This document shows positions 1-8,140 of a stretch of DNA of 22,844 nt, one piece after another. The translations under genes and the position numbers were made by a program. Within the stretch, counting starts at the first letter, position 1. The number at the start of each line of letters is the position of its first letter. The notes below the pieces were generated by a model that ran no database searches, was not told the DNA's origin, and saw only the letters and a list, made by a program, of their open reading frames with translations. Source of the stretch: Larix sibirica (taxonomy: Eukaryota; Streptophyta; Pinopsida; Pinales; Pinaceae); contig NWUY0300027013.1 in the NCBI GenBank assembly GCA_004151065.3, forward strand, positions 22,892 to 45,735, in the 5' to 3' direction.

Positions 1-281
1 GTCTCAGCCCCCAAGATCCGGATCAGTATCATTTGTTGTAACATATAAGTTATATAATAGTGAAACATAATACAACATGGTCCCATCCCACCTTACCAAT
101 TTGATTTTTGCAGTGGGATCCTTTCATTAGGGCGTTTTAAATCATTTTTTATAATTCAATTTCAATTTTGAAACATCATAAAGTGACTTTTAAATTACAA
201 AGTCTAAAGTGAGTTTTTTAGTAAAAAGTGCATTTGAGTTTTCTAGAAAATTGTTAACAGGCTAAATTTTCTCCATCACTT
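1..281. other. AT-rich intergenic DNA, nothing recognised
   Basis: No coding frame, RNA gene or repeat boundary that I can support. It is flanking DNA left of the probable gypsy LTR. Confidence 0.5.
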
Positions 282-655
282 TGTCATGAGCATCATCACC
301 TTTACACATCATGAAAATATTAGCCCCATTTCCATCATTTTCATCATCATATGACCTCAATATTGTCACAAAAAACTAACCTAAAATATAATTTTGACTA
401 GGAAAGTTAGCTCATAGTGAGCACCGCACACAATTTCCCTAAAAGATCACAAAAAAAAAAAAATGGTTAATTCAGCAATACTATTCACCTTCCAAAAAGG
501 AGTAGTGGCTTAAAGTGGACATCACCAAATAATTTTTTATTACTAAAAATAGCCTTTGATTTGATCTCCAATACCTATAACCATCCCACTATTTCAACAA
601 TGAAAAGGGATTCTTCACATTGGATCAAGTTCCAATGGATGTCAATATCATTTCC

Positions 656-663
656 TATAAATA
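656..663 (+). promoter_or_regulatory. TATA box of the probable gypsy LTR promoter
   Basis: TATAAATA in a C-rich context. Transcription would be expected to start about 30 bases downstream, just before the AG repeat. It is a good match to the plant TATA consensus; its role is inferred from its position inside the probable LTR. Confidence 0.4.
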
Positions 664-702
664 AAACCCTCAAGGTTAAGTTTATGTTGCAAGATTTCTT
701 CC

Positions 703-728
703 AGAGAGAGAGAGAGAGAGAGAGAGAG
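703..728. repeat. (AG)13 microsatellite
   Basis: Thirteen uninterrupted AG units, read directly. It lies just downstream of the LTR TATA box, so it would be in the 5' part of the element's transcript. Confidence 0.95.
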
Positions 729-1090
729 CTTCCATATTTATCCTATTCTTCCTATCACATAAGTCCATACTATGCCATCAACAAATTGGTGTAGAGAAGA
801 ACCCTCCCTTAGGTTAGTTTTGAAGTCCATGCCTTCACCAACTAATACCAAGGTGTTGTATACTATCCCCTCTCTTTATTAATGTAAATTCATTCATTCT
901 TTGTTATATATTATGCTTACAGGATTTGGTTTAAATTTCTTAATTTCCTTGCATGATATATAATAGAGTAGAATGCATTTTATTTTCATGACTCTTTTTG
1001 TCTACATCCATCTATATGGTGCTTCAGCAACACAACCCTTAAGTAAGTGATTTTTTAGCACAATTTGATGTTCAAATACTAACAATACAT

Positions 1091-1108
1091 TGGCAACCAT
1101 ACTAGGGG
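1091..1108 (+). other. Primer-binding-site-like sequence of the gypsy element
   Basis: TGGCAACCATACTAGGGG begins with TGG, as needed to pair with the CCA end of a tRNA. It has the TGGC-ACC-CT-GGGG shape seen after many plant gypsy LTRs. I cannot name the primer tRNA with confidence. Confidence 0.4.
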
Positions 1109-2789
1109 TGAAACGTATAGTTAATCCTTGGTTGTGTTTATGCCTCACTAAGAGCCTTTTTTATTGTGTTTTCTTTCATTACTTGTTTTCCTATTTTATA
1201 CTTGTTGTAGCCTTCTACTAACATGTGACCTAGGTGAAAACCCCTTTATTTTTTCCTCAATTGCAAGCGAATTCTTGTTTTTCAAATGCTATGCACTTTT
1301 TCATTGAAAACGTGTGTAGTGGGGTTGCATTTTTTCTTACGAAAAGTGCAATGTCATGAAAAATATTATTTTTATGCACACTATTCAGTTTTTAGATTTT
1401 TCTCTTATGGACCAATTCTAAAATTTGCCTAGATCTTCATGCTTGACTTTGTCATCTATTTGTTGTAAGGTCTCAAATGTAGTGTTGAATTTTCTCTTAT
1501 TTGGACATTGTAGCTAAGGAAATTTGTTTAGGTCTTTAGTATTTGTCGCAATTAGGGTTCCTCATTAGAGAAATTCAAGTTGATCTATTTTAGTTGTAGT
1601 AAAATTCACAATTGACTTTGAAATTGACATATTTATTTTGATTTGCATAAAATACTTACATTTTAGTTAGGACTGTCAATTTTATTTGCAAACCTTTAAC
1701 ACCTAACCTTAATATCATACATGTTTGATCTCTCAAACCCTTTCATTTGTTTACTTATGATATTTTTAAAGAAGGTATATTGAGAAAATAAATCCTCTAG
1801 TTTGTAAGTATTAATCATTAGTCCATCTTACACTTCATTTGAAAAATATTGCTCTAGCCTTTTACTAGTTCTCTTTGATAGCTTGATTAGTTGGAAATTT
1901 TTTGAAAGTATATCTTCACGTATTAGGAAAAGTATACCTTTTTTCTTGAAGAAAGAGATCTATTTTGATTCTTTAACATTGAGCATTTTATTATTTTCAT
2001 GGAGTGAAGTTTTTATTTCTAACAATTAGTTCTTGCAATCTTGTTACTGTACACACCACTTGTGCACATATCTCACACCTTAAGAAAAATACTTGGTTCA
2101 TGCCACCAAGTTCATCCTTAAAATCAATAATTAACTAACCAACTAAAATCTTGACTTGAGGACCCAAAATAATTTTTTAGTTAGGTTAGGATTACAGAGA
2201 TAGGAATCTATATAGCCCACCAAAATCTGTCACATTTGAAACATAGTTGTTGACTTCTAGGGAACTTTCAAAATCCTTTCTACTAGATGTGGTTCAAAAC
2301 CTATTTAGAAATAGGCGTGCTCTTTGGAGTAGATAATTCCAAGGTTGGGAGTGTGATTGGGAATCCTAGCTCTTTGGCATATAGAAGATCCCCCAACCAT
2401 TTGATTTTAGCTTGAAAAAAATGTAACACATTGCAAGTACCCATCAAGAGGTGCTTTAGTGGCCAATATTTAGGTTCCTTTGTTACATTAGTTCTTTACT
2501 TATCGAGCTGCCTTTTGCACCCACTTTGCATTTGATTTCAATTAAGTATATCATAGAAGTAATTGTAATTTATTTTCACACCCCTCATTATCCTATCCTA
2601 GAGTTGTTATTGAATATAGAGATGGTATAATCCTTAGTCAAGATTGTGCCCCCTTTACCTCTTAAACCTTCTCGATGACCTAGAGTTTCATGTCCCACTA
2701 TTGGGACTCATGGTCATGTTATTATTCCTCAATTTGTGATAATTAAATGACATCAACCTCCCTAACCACCTAGATCCCCCCTAGGATCA
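1109..2789 (+). other. Long untranslated leader of the gypsy element
   Basis: About 1.7 kb of AT-rich DNA between the probable primer-binding site and gag, with no open frame of note on either strand. Long leaders are common in some plant gypsy lineages. Undetected nested insertions could account for part of it. Confidence 0.4.
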
Positions 2790-4310
2790 TTGGATTCAAG
2801 ATATCATAATCCAATATTTCCTTCATCCCCTAGATCCCTTACGCCAATGACATGTCCAATAGTCAATTTGTATGGATCTAACCAAATTAATCTTCCCAAT
2901 CACAACCTCAATACTGATACCAATGTGAATACGAATGCAACCATTACTGTGAATGTACCTTGTGACTCAAGCATTCCATTTATGGATAGTATAAATCTCC
3001 CTAATTTTACTCAGCTAACAAATTCCTTAATCTAACATGATTCTACATGGCCTCCCATGCCCACCAAATTCCCTTCTGACATACGAAATTTTGAAGACAA
3101 ATTTGGAGAGGATCTATCCAACCACATTATGCATTTCCATTTGTGGTGCTCCATAAATAGTGTTGCAGATGATTCCATTATACTGTGGTCATTTCAATGT
3201 ACCCTCACAGGGATCACAAAAAAATGGTATATAGAACAACCCACTACAATGCATGTAAAGTTTGTGTTGTTAGCATATGCTTTTCTTACATTCTTCCAAT
3301 TATCTATCCAATATGACAAAGGAGTTGAAATTATCCTATAATGCCATCAAAACATGGAAACCCATATAACTAGCCATATCCACCAGTGGCATAGAATAAG
3401 AATCCTATGTAAGATCAATCTTGATGATTGTCTCTTTCTGCATTGGTTTTTAAAATCCCTCCTACCTATCATAGTGAAATACATCACTTATGAAAGACTG
3501 CAAATCAAAGAGGAAGCCATCATGAAGGATCAATAATATGAATTGATATATGCTTAGTTAGGGAATTTTTACTCCATTATCCCTATTTCCCCATGACAAG
3601 ACTCCTCACATAGAGATCAATCAAGGGAATCCCACTCTATCAATGGAGTGATTAATCTAGTTTCATATACTTTTCATACAAACAACCAAATTCCACACCC
3701 TGGTGGTACTAGTATATATGGAAATACCTATGGTGATGATCACCCTAATCTTGTGAAACCACATATGCCCTAATTTTCTCATGATTAGTCATGCTCATCC
3801 TTACATGCAAGAACGAGTACCTCTTACCACGTCCCTCTTACTCTATCCCATGTTCATGGCCCCTTGTTTGGTGGAACTATATGTAGCAACGCTTCTACTA
3901 CATATGTGGCTTCACTAGCCCATAACCCACAATATCCATTTCCTATCCCTTCATTAGCTCCTCTAGTACAACAAAATCCTATGCCCAAACATCAACCTTT
4001 GTCTTTTCCTTAAGGGTGGTTTTATGCTCAATAAAACACACCCAACCACCATCATGCACCAAATAAGCAAAATGTGCATCCCAGTAATAAAAAAAAGAAG
4101 AACAAGAGGAAGAATAAAGGGAATAACCAAAACTTGGAGGATTGGGGAAATCCACCTAATCCCCTTGCTAGTATTGGAGGCAATATAAACCTTACAAATC
4201 AAGATCAGAATAAACCCCCAAAGCAGGGTAAGAATCCTCAATTACATACTAACCATACATGCTCTTTTGTGTAGCTTATGGGAATTATACCCATCATTTC
4301 CCACACCTCA
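2790..4310 (+). pseudogene. Ty3/gypsy gag remnant with zinc knuckle
   Basis: Gag would form the virus-like particle and bind the element's RNA. The central retrotransposon gag domain is readable at about 3057-3540 in two frames: NHIMHFHLWCSINS, then LTGITKKWYIEQP, an F-L-T-F-F-Q-L segment, H-I-H-Q-W and FLKSLLPIIVKY. A Pro/Asn-rich linker follows (about 3880-4140), then a basic patch NKKKKNKRKNKGNN (about 4086-4127), and finally a broken CCHC knuckle at 4260-4300. In the knuckle the first Cys survives, the second is Val, the His is Asn and the last Cys is Phe, with a stop and a frame change inside. The upstream frame from 2790, rich in Asn, Pro and Thr, may be the N-terminal region. Several stops and frameshifts make this a pseudogene. 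Confidence 0.75.
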
Positions 4311-4745
4311 CTTAATCCTGTCAGTTGTAGTATGAACATAATAAATTTGATTTTCCCAACACTACTCAAGGTCAACCTAGTACTCATCCAACACCTCCTC
4401 ACCTAAAACATGGTTTTTCAAAACCCCTTTCACCCACAAAATTAGTAGGAACTCAATCAATGGTATATCAATATAATCAACCATATACATCAACCATACT
4501 TAGTGACACTTCTTTCTAGAATATATTCATGACATCTATTAACGTCTGTCTCCAAACCCATCAATATCATCAATACAATAGACCATTGGAACCTACCATT
4601 TTTTTCAATGATAAATTATCAACTTTGATAGAAGTACCATTATGTATAACACAATCCAACAATGACCCTACCCCCAAAGTTCTAAAAATACATTTATATT
4701 GCATGAAACAATCGAAATTCTAAAGCTACTCGCAATTGTAGTGTT

Positions 4746-5578
4746 GTGGATGACTTCACTCAATCACCTACAACCATGTCTACTTTAGAAGTTTTACAAA
4801 ATTGTTCATTGCAACATAAGTCTCTTTTTTCTAATTTGGGTAAAGTCGATCCTTTTGATGCTCATGTAATTAACTTCGATTTAGATAGAGCTAAAAACCC
4901 ACCATCCTTCTTTGGCTTCCTTTTAGGTCCCTATCATTATATAAATATTGGTTATTCATTGATGAAGGGGCCTCCACATGTGTTATGTATCACATATTTG
5001 GAATAAATTAGGGTATCTTGAGTCAAATCCATCCCTCATGACTTTACATGCATATGATTGTCCCCCATCATAGCCATAAGTCCTTTTACAAAGCGTTCCT
5101 ATTGAACTCATAGGAAAACCTATACGAAGTTGTATATTCCCAATTAGACTACAACATCCTCCTTGGTCATAGTTATATGTATGCTATAAAGGTTGTTTCC
5201 TCTACTATTTTTTGTATCATGATGTTCCAACATAATGGTAATATTATCACACTATATCAACTTAATTACCATGATCCCAAGTCTACAATCAACCTTGATA
5301 ATGTGTTTTCTATTGTTGAACGCAACTTATCAATGCCCTCATTCACTGAAGTTGGCCCTAGGATGTTCCAAGGTCACTTGATGATTGGTAACTCTTTTGG
5401 TCCACCCCTTCCCATCCATAAAGAGAGAACATCTCATATGTGTACTATCACATTTGAAAATTCGTATTCACAATCAAAGAGCCAACCCAACACTACACCA
5501 ATCGTAGGACACCCATGGGTGGGAGCCCCTATTCACCATTTTTTTTCCTTTTCCACCCTTGGCAATTGTAGGAAATAA
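4746..5578 (+). pseudogene. Ty3/gypsy retropepsin (aspartic protease) remnant
   Basis: This enzyme would cut the Gag-Pol polyprotein. The active-site motif D-E-G-A-S-T-C-V-M is read at 4961-4987, in a different frame from the sequence on its left. The C-terminal hydrophobic motif D-Y-N-I-L-L-G-H-S-Y is at 5147-5176 and runs straight into an open frame to 5578. That frame contains HNGNIITL, NVFSIVERN and GPRMFQGHLMIGN, the usual post-protease region of this type of plant element. The spacing between active site and ILLG fits a retropepsin of about 90-100 residues. The catalytic Asp survives, but frameshifts on both sides and stops at about 5005-5150 rule out function. Confidence 0.75.
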
Positions 5579-5626
5579 TGTGATGGAAACTCTCAACCTT
5601 CCAAGGTTGAGTTTCAGGCTTCTTGT

Positions 5627-6114
5627 GTGGTACCTCACACCACCAAACCCGCCTCCTACCCCTCAAGTAGTTTTAAAACCTATCCAACTTATTGGTGGCT
5701 TCCAATTTCACACCTATTATGGTTAATCATTCATCCATCTCTTCCAAATTTCCTACTCAGACAAAGAAGGAGGCTCGGGACAAGAGTAAGAAAACTGGGG
5801 ATTTTCTTCCCTTGGATTCAGTCCTCACCATTACAGCCACTACATCTAAGAAGGCCCAAATGATTTTCTATATTTGGGATATCCTTATTCATGCCACTTA
5901 TCATCTGGAACTTCCTCCCTTGTGTAGTCATATCCGCATACAAGAGAACAGTAGTCATCCAACCATCCTTGTAGCCCAAATCACTCTCGCTGACACTACC
6001 AAACAACATATTAAGACATTGCATACTAACTATCCTTGTGCATTATGTGGCATATATGACCACTATTCACATCATTTCTCTATACTCTACAAGTTTCATG
6101 CAACCTTGGAATAA
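5627..6114 (+). pseudogene. Inter-protease/RT region with a second CCHC-like zinc knuckle
   Basis: Two overlapping frames cover this region; the one from 5692 carries the recognisable sequence. After a Lys-rich stretch come KKAQMIFYIWD, a Y-H-L-E-L-P-P-L-C segment and a knuckle-like motif at about 6037-6078 with Cys, Cys and His at the CX2CX4H spacing and Phe where the last Cys should be. The words before it (LHTNYP) resemble those before the gag knuckle (LHTNHT). A nucleic-acid-binding role is inferred. The position, after the protease and before RT, is not the usual place for a gag knuckle. It could be an in-lineage domain or a duplicated gag end. Confidence 0.5.
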
Positions 6115-6495
6115 CTCCACTTCCAATGCTTAGAATCATAGGTCACAATACTTGAAGAGATATGTGTGCCCATGTGCTACATTTCCTCCCTAGTCAAATC
6201 ATCCTTTTATGGACCATCCTAATCCACATCGCCTCACATGATGTTGGTTAGACAAGACTCTCTAACACCATTTTCCATAGTGATGAATAAATTATTGAAG
6301 ATTTAATTAACCCTAGCTACCCTTGGGATGACCTGCATCATCACACATACTTTCTCCCTCAATATTTCCCCACATCCATAGATTTTTTGGAGCAATTATC
6401 CATCGAATCAAAAGATTTCATACCCCAGCACATGTTAATTATTTTAAAAATCCTATACTTTCTTCAGATGCCTTTGAGGAGAGGAATGTGTCCAA

Positions 6496-6945
6496 TATTT
6501 CTCCCACCATTCAAGTGGACACTTTAGTTAAGCCTAATGTCATTGAAAACATTTATCTTGGTGCTTCCTACACCTTTGAAGAGGTAGCAACTCATAAATC
6601 CCTTTTCCAATAATTTTGTGAAGTATTCACCTAGTCTTATTTTGAAATGCTAGGACTTGACCTTGCCATTGTTGAATATTAGATTAACACATGGCATAAT
6701 GTATATTCCATGTGCCAAAATCAAAGGCCTATTCATTCTTTCAAAAATATAGCCATGAAATATGGGATAGATAAACGCCAGAACGTGTGATTCATTTATC
6801 CGATCACTTATACAACATGAGTATCCAATCCAATTCATATCTACAAAAGACAAGGCACCATTCGAGTTTGTACTAATTTTAGAGATCTCAATAAAGCTTG
6901 TATTAAGGACAATTACTTGACACATTTAACTAACCATATTACCAT
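6496..6945 (+). pseudogene. N-terminal fragment of Ty3/gypsy reverse transcriptase
   Basis: Read across frames: a lead-in with the I-Y-L-G-A-S-Y-T-F-E-E segment at about 6550, S-Y-F-E-M-L-G-L-D, and the finger motif KRQGTIRVCTNFRDLNKAC at 6845-6901, followed by K-D-N-Y. Family members normally have V-C-x-D-Y/F-R-x-L-N, so the Asp is Asn here. The palm with the catalytic YxDD box, the thumb, RNase H and integrase are absent; the reading stops at about 6945. Several in-frame stops precede the break. Recognition as gypsy RT is secure; the exact start is approximate. Confidence 0.85.
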
Positions 6946-6962
6946 TAGAGGAAATATGGAAA

Positions 6963-7038
6963 TTGGAAATTCAATAGACATGCTTGTTGAATTGGAAATT
7001 CAATAGCCATGCTTGTTGAATTGGAAATTCAACAACCA
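6963..7038. repeat. 29-bp direct tandem repeat, about 2.6 copies
   Basis: Units at 6963-6991 and 6992-7020 differ at one base, and a partial third copy runs to about 7038. The unit starts TTGGAAATTCAATAG. It lies directly at the truncation point of the gypsy RT, so it may have formed during the break or its repair. Confidence 0.95.
7013..7035. repeat. Perfect inverted repeat, 10-bp arms
   Basis: TTGTTGAATT, loop GGA, AATTCAACAA. It spans the join of the second and third 29-bp units and arises because the third copy reads CAACAA instead of CAATAG. Confidence 0.9.
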
Positions 7039-7198
7039 TTAATATTTCAAAGAGTTAAGTCAATGATAATCGTTGAAGTGGTCATATAAAAGTAAAAGAT
7101 AATTATGTGTCATATTTTTATTTGACAACATTTAACTATATATACTCCTCACCTTGGTGACATCATCTCAATATTATAAACATCTTTGAAATACTAAA
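7039..7198. other. AT-rich spacer, nothing recognised
   Basis: DNA between the 29-bp repeats and the miniature LTR element. Its last five bases (CTAAA, 7194-7198) form the left target-site duplication of that element. Confidence 0.5.
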
Positions 7199-7557
7199 TG
7201 TTAAGCCCTATATATTGTGACATTACATTTATATTATTATATTAGTATTTCCTTTATTGGTCAGTGGGGATCTTAATTGTAGTTGTCTGGTTTGCTAGAA
7301 TTGTAATTGTATTCCTTGTATCATATTTGTATACCAAGAAAACCTAGTTTTACGAGCATCCTATATTTTCTTGTGCATTTGATGCATTGTATATAGAGGT
7401 TTTCCCCTTAAAGAGGTTTATCTCTTTCTCAAGGTGTTGGGTTACTCTTTCTTCCTATTGTTATGTTATTTTGATTCATCTCTTTCTTTTGTTCTCAAGG
7501 CATTGTGCTACTCTTTATTTCTATTTTTATGCTATATTGGGAATTTGTTGCATAAAA
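7199..7557 (+). repeat. 5' LTR of the miniature element
   Basis: Starts TGTTAAGCCC and ends TAAAA. Shared blocks with the 3' LTR include TATTGTGACATT, CCTAGTTTTA-GAGCATC, CTTGTGCATTTGAT, the T/C-rich block near CAAAGAGG and CAAGGTGTTGGGTTACTC. It contains an extra 60-bp or so near its end (about 7470-7530) that is a diverged internal duplication of its own CTCAAGG block. Confidence 0.85.
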
Positions 7558-7559
7558 TT

Positions 7560-7570
7560 TGGTATTAGAG
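7560..7570 (+). other. Primer-binding site for initiator Met-tRNA
   Basis: TGGTATTAGAG differs by one base from TGGTATCAGAG, the standard complement to the 3' end of plant initiator Met-tRNA used by copia elements. It lies two bases after the LTR end. Confidence 0.75.
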
Positions 7571-7617
7571 TGATCATGGAAAGATGATTTCTTCAAGTAG
7601 AAACATCCAAAGTTAAT

Positions 7618-7639
7618 CAAGTGTTGAGGACAACACTTG
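7618..7639. repeat. Perfect hairpin in the 99-bp middle of the miniature element
   Basis: CAAGTGTTG, loop AGGA, CAACACTTG. The arms are 9 bp and perfect despite decay of the surrounding element. It sits just before the purine tract. Confidence 0.85.
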
Positions 7640-7642
7640 TCT

Positions 7643-7654
7643 GAAGGGGAGGGG
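7643..7654 (+). other. Polypurine tract of the miniature element
   Basis: GAAGGGGAGGGG, two bases before the TG of the 3' LTR. This is the usual plus-strand priming site position. Confidence 0.75.
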
Positions 7655-7705
7655 CATGTTAAGCCCTAAATATTGTGACATTACATTTCTATTATTATAT
7701 TAGTA

Positions 7706-7706
7706 N
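7706..7706. other. Ambiguous base (N)
   Basis: The only N in the window. It falls exactly where a truncated LTR copy meets the next copy, so it may mark an assembly join and the copy number here may be wrong. Confidence 0.95.
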
Positions 7707-7937
7707 TATATTGTGACATTAAATTTATATTATTATTTTAACATTTTCTCTATTGATCAGTTAGGACCTTAACTATAATTGTATGGTCAATTAGAATTGT
7801 AATTATACCCCTTGTAACCTATATATTGTGACATTAAATTTATATTAGTATATTAGTATTTTCTTTATCGGCTAGTTATGACCTTAATTGTAATTGTATG
7901 TTCAACGATAATTGTAATTGTACCCTTTGTCTCCTAT

Positions 7938-7962
7938 ACACACACACACACACACACACACA
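7938..7962. repeat. (AC)12 microsatellite inside the 3' LTR
   Basis: Uninterrupted AC repeat read directly. The matching place in the 5' LTR lacks it, so it expanded after insertion. Confidence 0.95.
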
Positions 7963-8140
7963 TTGAGGAGACCTAGTTTTAGGAGCATCTCATCTTTCCT
8001 TGTGCATTTGATACATTGTATAAGGAGGTTTCCCCCTCAAAGAGGCTTGTTGTTCATATCTTTAATTCATTCTCAAGGTGTTGGGTTACTCTTTCTTTAT
8101 ATTTTTATGTTGTTTTGGGAATTTGATGCATAACGCTAAC

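Larger units (their letters stand above)
282..1089 (+). repeat. Probable 5' LTR of the gypsy element
   Basis: The right end is inferred from a primer-binding-site-like sequence that begins two bases later; the LTR would end in CA at 1088-1089. The left end is set at the TG of TGTCATGAGCAT at 282, which is only a candidate. Inside are a clear TATA box (656-663) followed by a long AG microsatellite, as expected for a U3/R junction. With no second LTR in the window, neither boundary can be confirmed, and no target-site duplication can be checked. Confidence 0.45.
282..6950 (+). mobile_element. Decayed, 3'-truncated Ty3/gypsy LTR retrotransposon
   Basis: A single + strand series of gypsy-type modules can be read in order, across several frames and many stops: probable 5' LTR, primer-binding site, long leader, gag, zinc knuckle, retropepsin (Asp-Glu-Gly-Ala-Ser at 4961-4975), a second zinc-knuckle module, and the N-terminal part of reverse transcriptase. 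The rest of RT, RNase H, integrase and the 3' LTR are missing; similarity stops near 6945, just before a 29-bp tandem repeat. The gag-PR-RT order and the retropepsin and RT motifs place it in Ty3/gypsy. The left end is uncertain because no 3' LTR is available to compare. Stops and frameshifts in every module show it is long dead. Confidence 0.8.
7199..8135 (+). mobile_element. Miniature copia-type LTR element (TRIM-like)
   Basis: Two LTRs of the same family enclose only 99 bp (7558-7656). The order is complete: TG-starting 5' LTR, primer-binding site matching initiator Met-tRNA with one mismatch (7560-7570), short middle, purine tract (7643-7654), 3' LTR. LTR ends are TGTTA at the left and TAAAA or TAACG at the right, each one base from the inverse TAACA. 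The flanks are CTAAA and CTAAC, a 5-bp target-site duplication with one difference. There is no room for any protein, so it was moved by another element's enzymes or is an internal deletion product. The Met-tRNA site and LTR style point to Ty1/copia. Confidence 0.8.
7657..8135 (+). repeat. 3' LTR of the miniature element, internally duplicated
   Basis: Starts TGTTAAGCCC and ends TAACG. The left part of the LTR occurs three times: a truncated copy (7657-7705) up to an N at 7706, then copies starting at about 7707 and 7820, each about 113 bp and each beginning near TATTGTGACATT. The third copy continues through an expanded AC repeat into the rest of the LTR. The 5' LTR has one copy and no AC repeat. 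Confidence 0.8.

Noticed and set aside
6963-7038. Short regular repeats as a possible CRISPR array
   Set aside because: Units are directly adjacent with no spacers, and the DNA is a plant nuclear region.
7199-8135. Cassandra-type TRIM with a 5S rRNA promoter in the LTR
   Set aside because: I found no 5S rRNA internal promoter sequence in either LTR.
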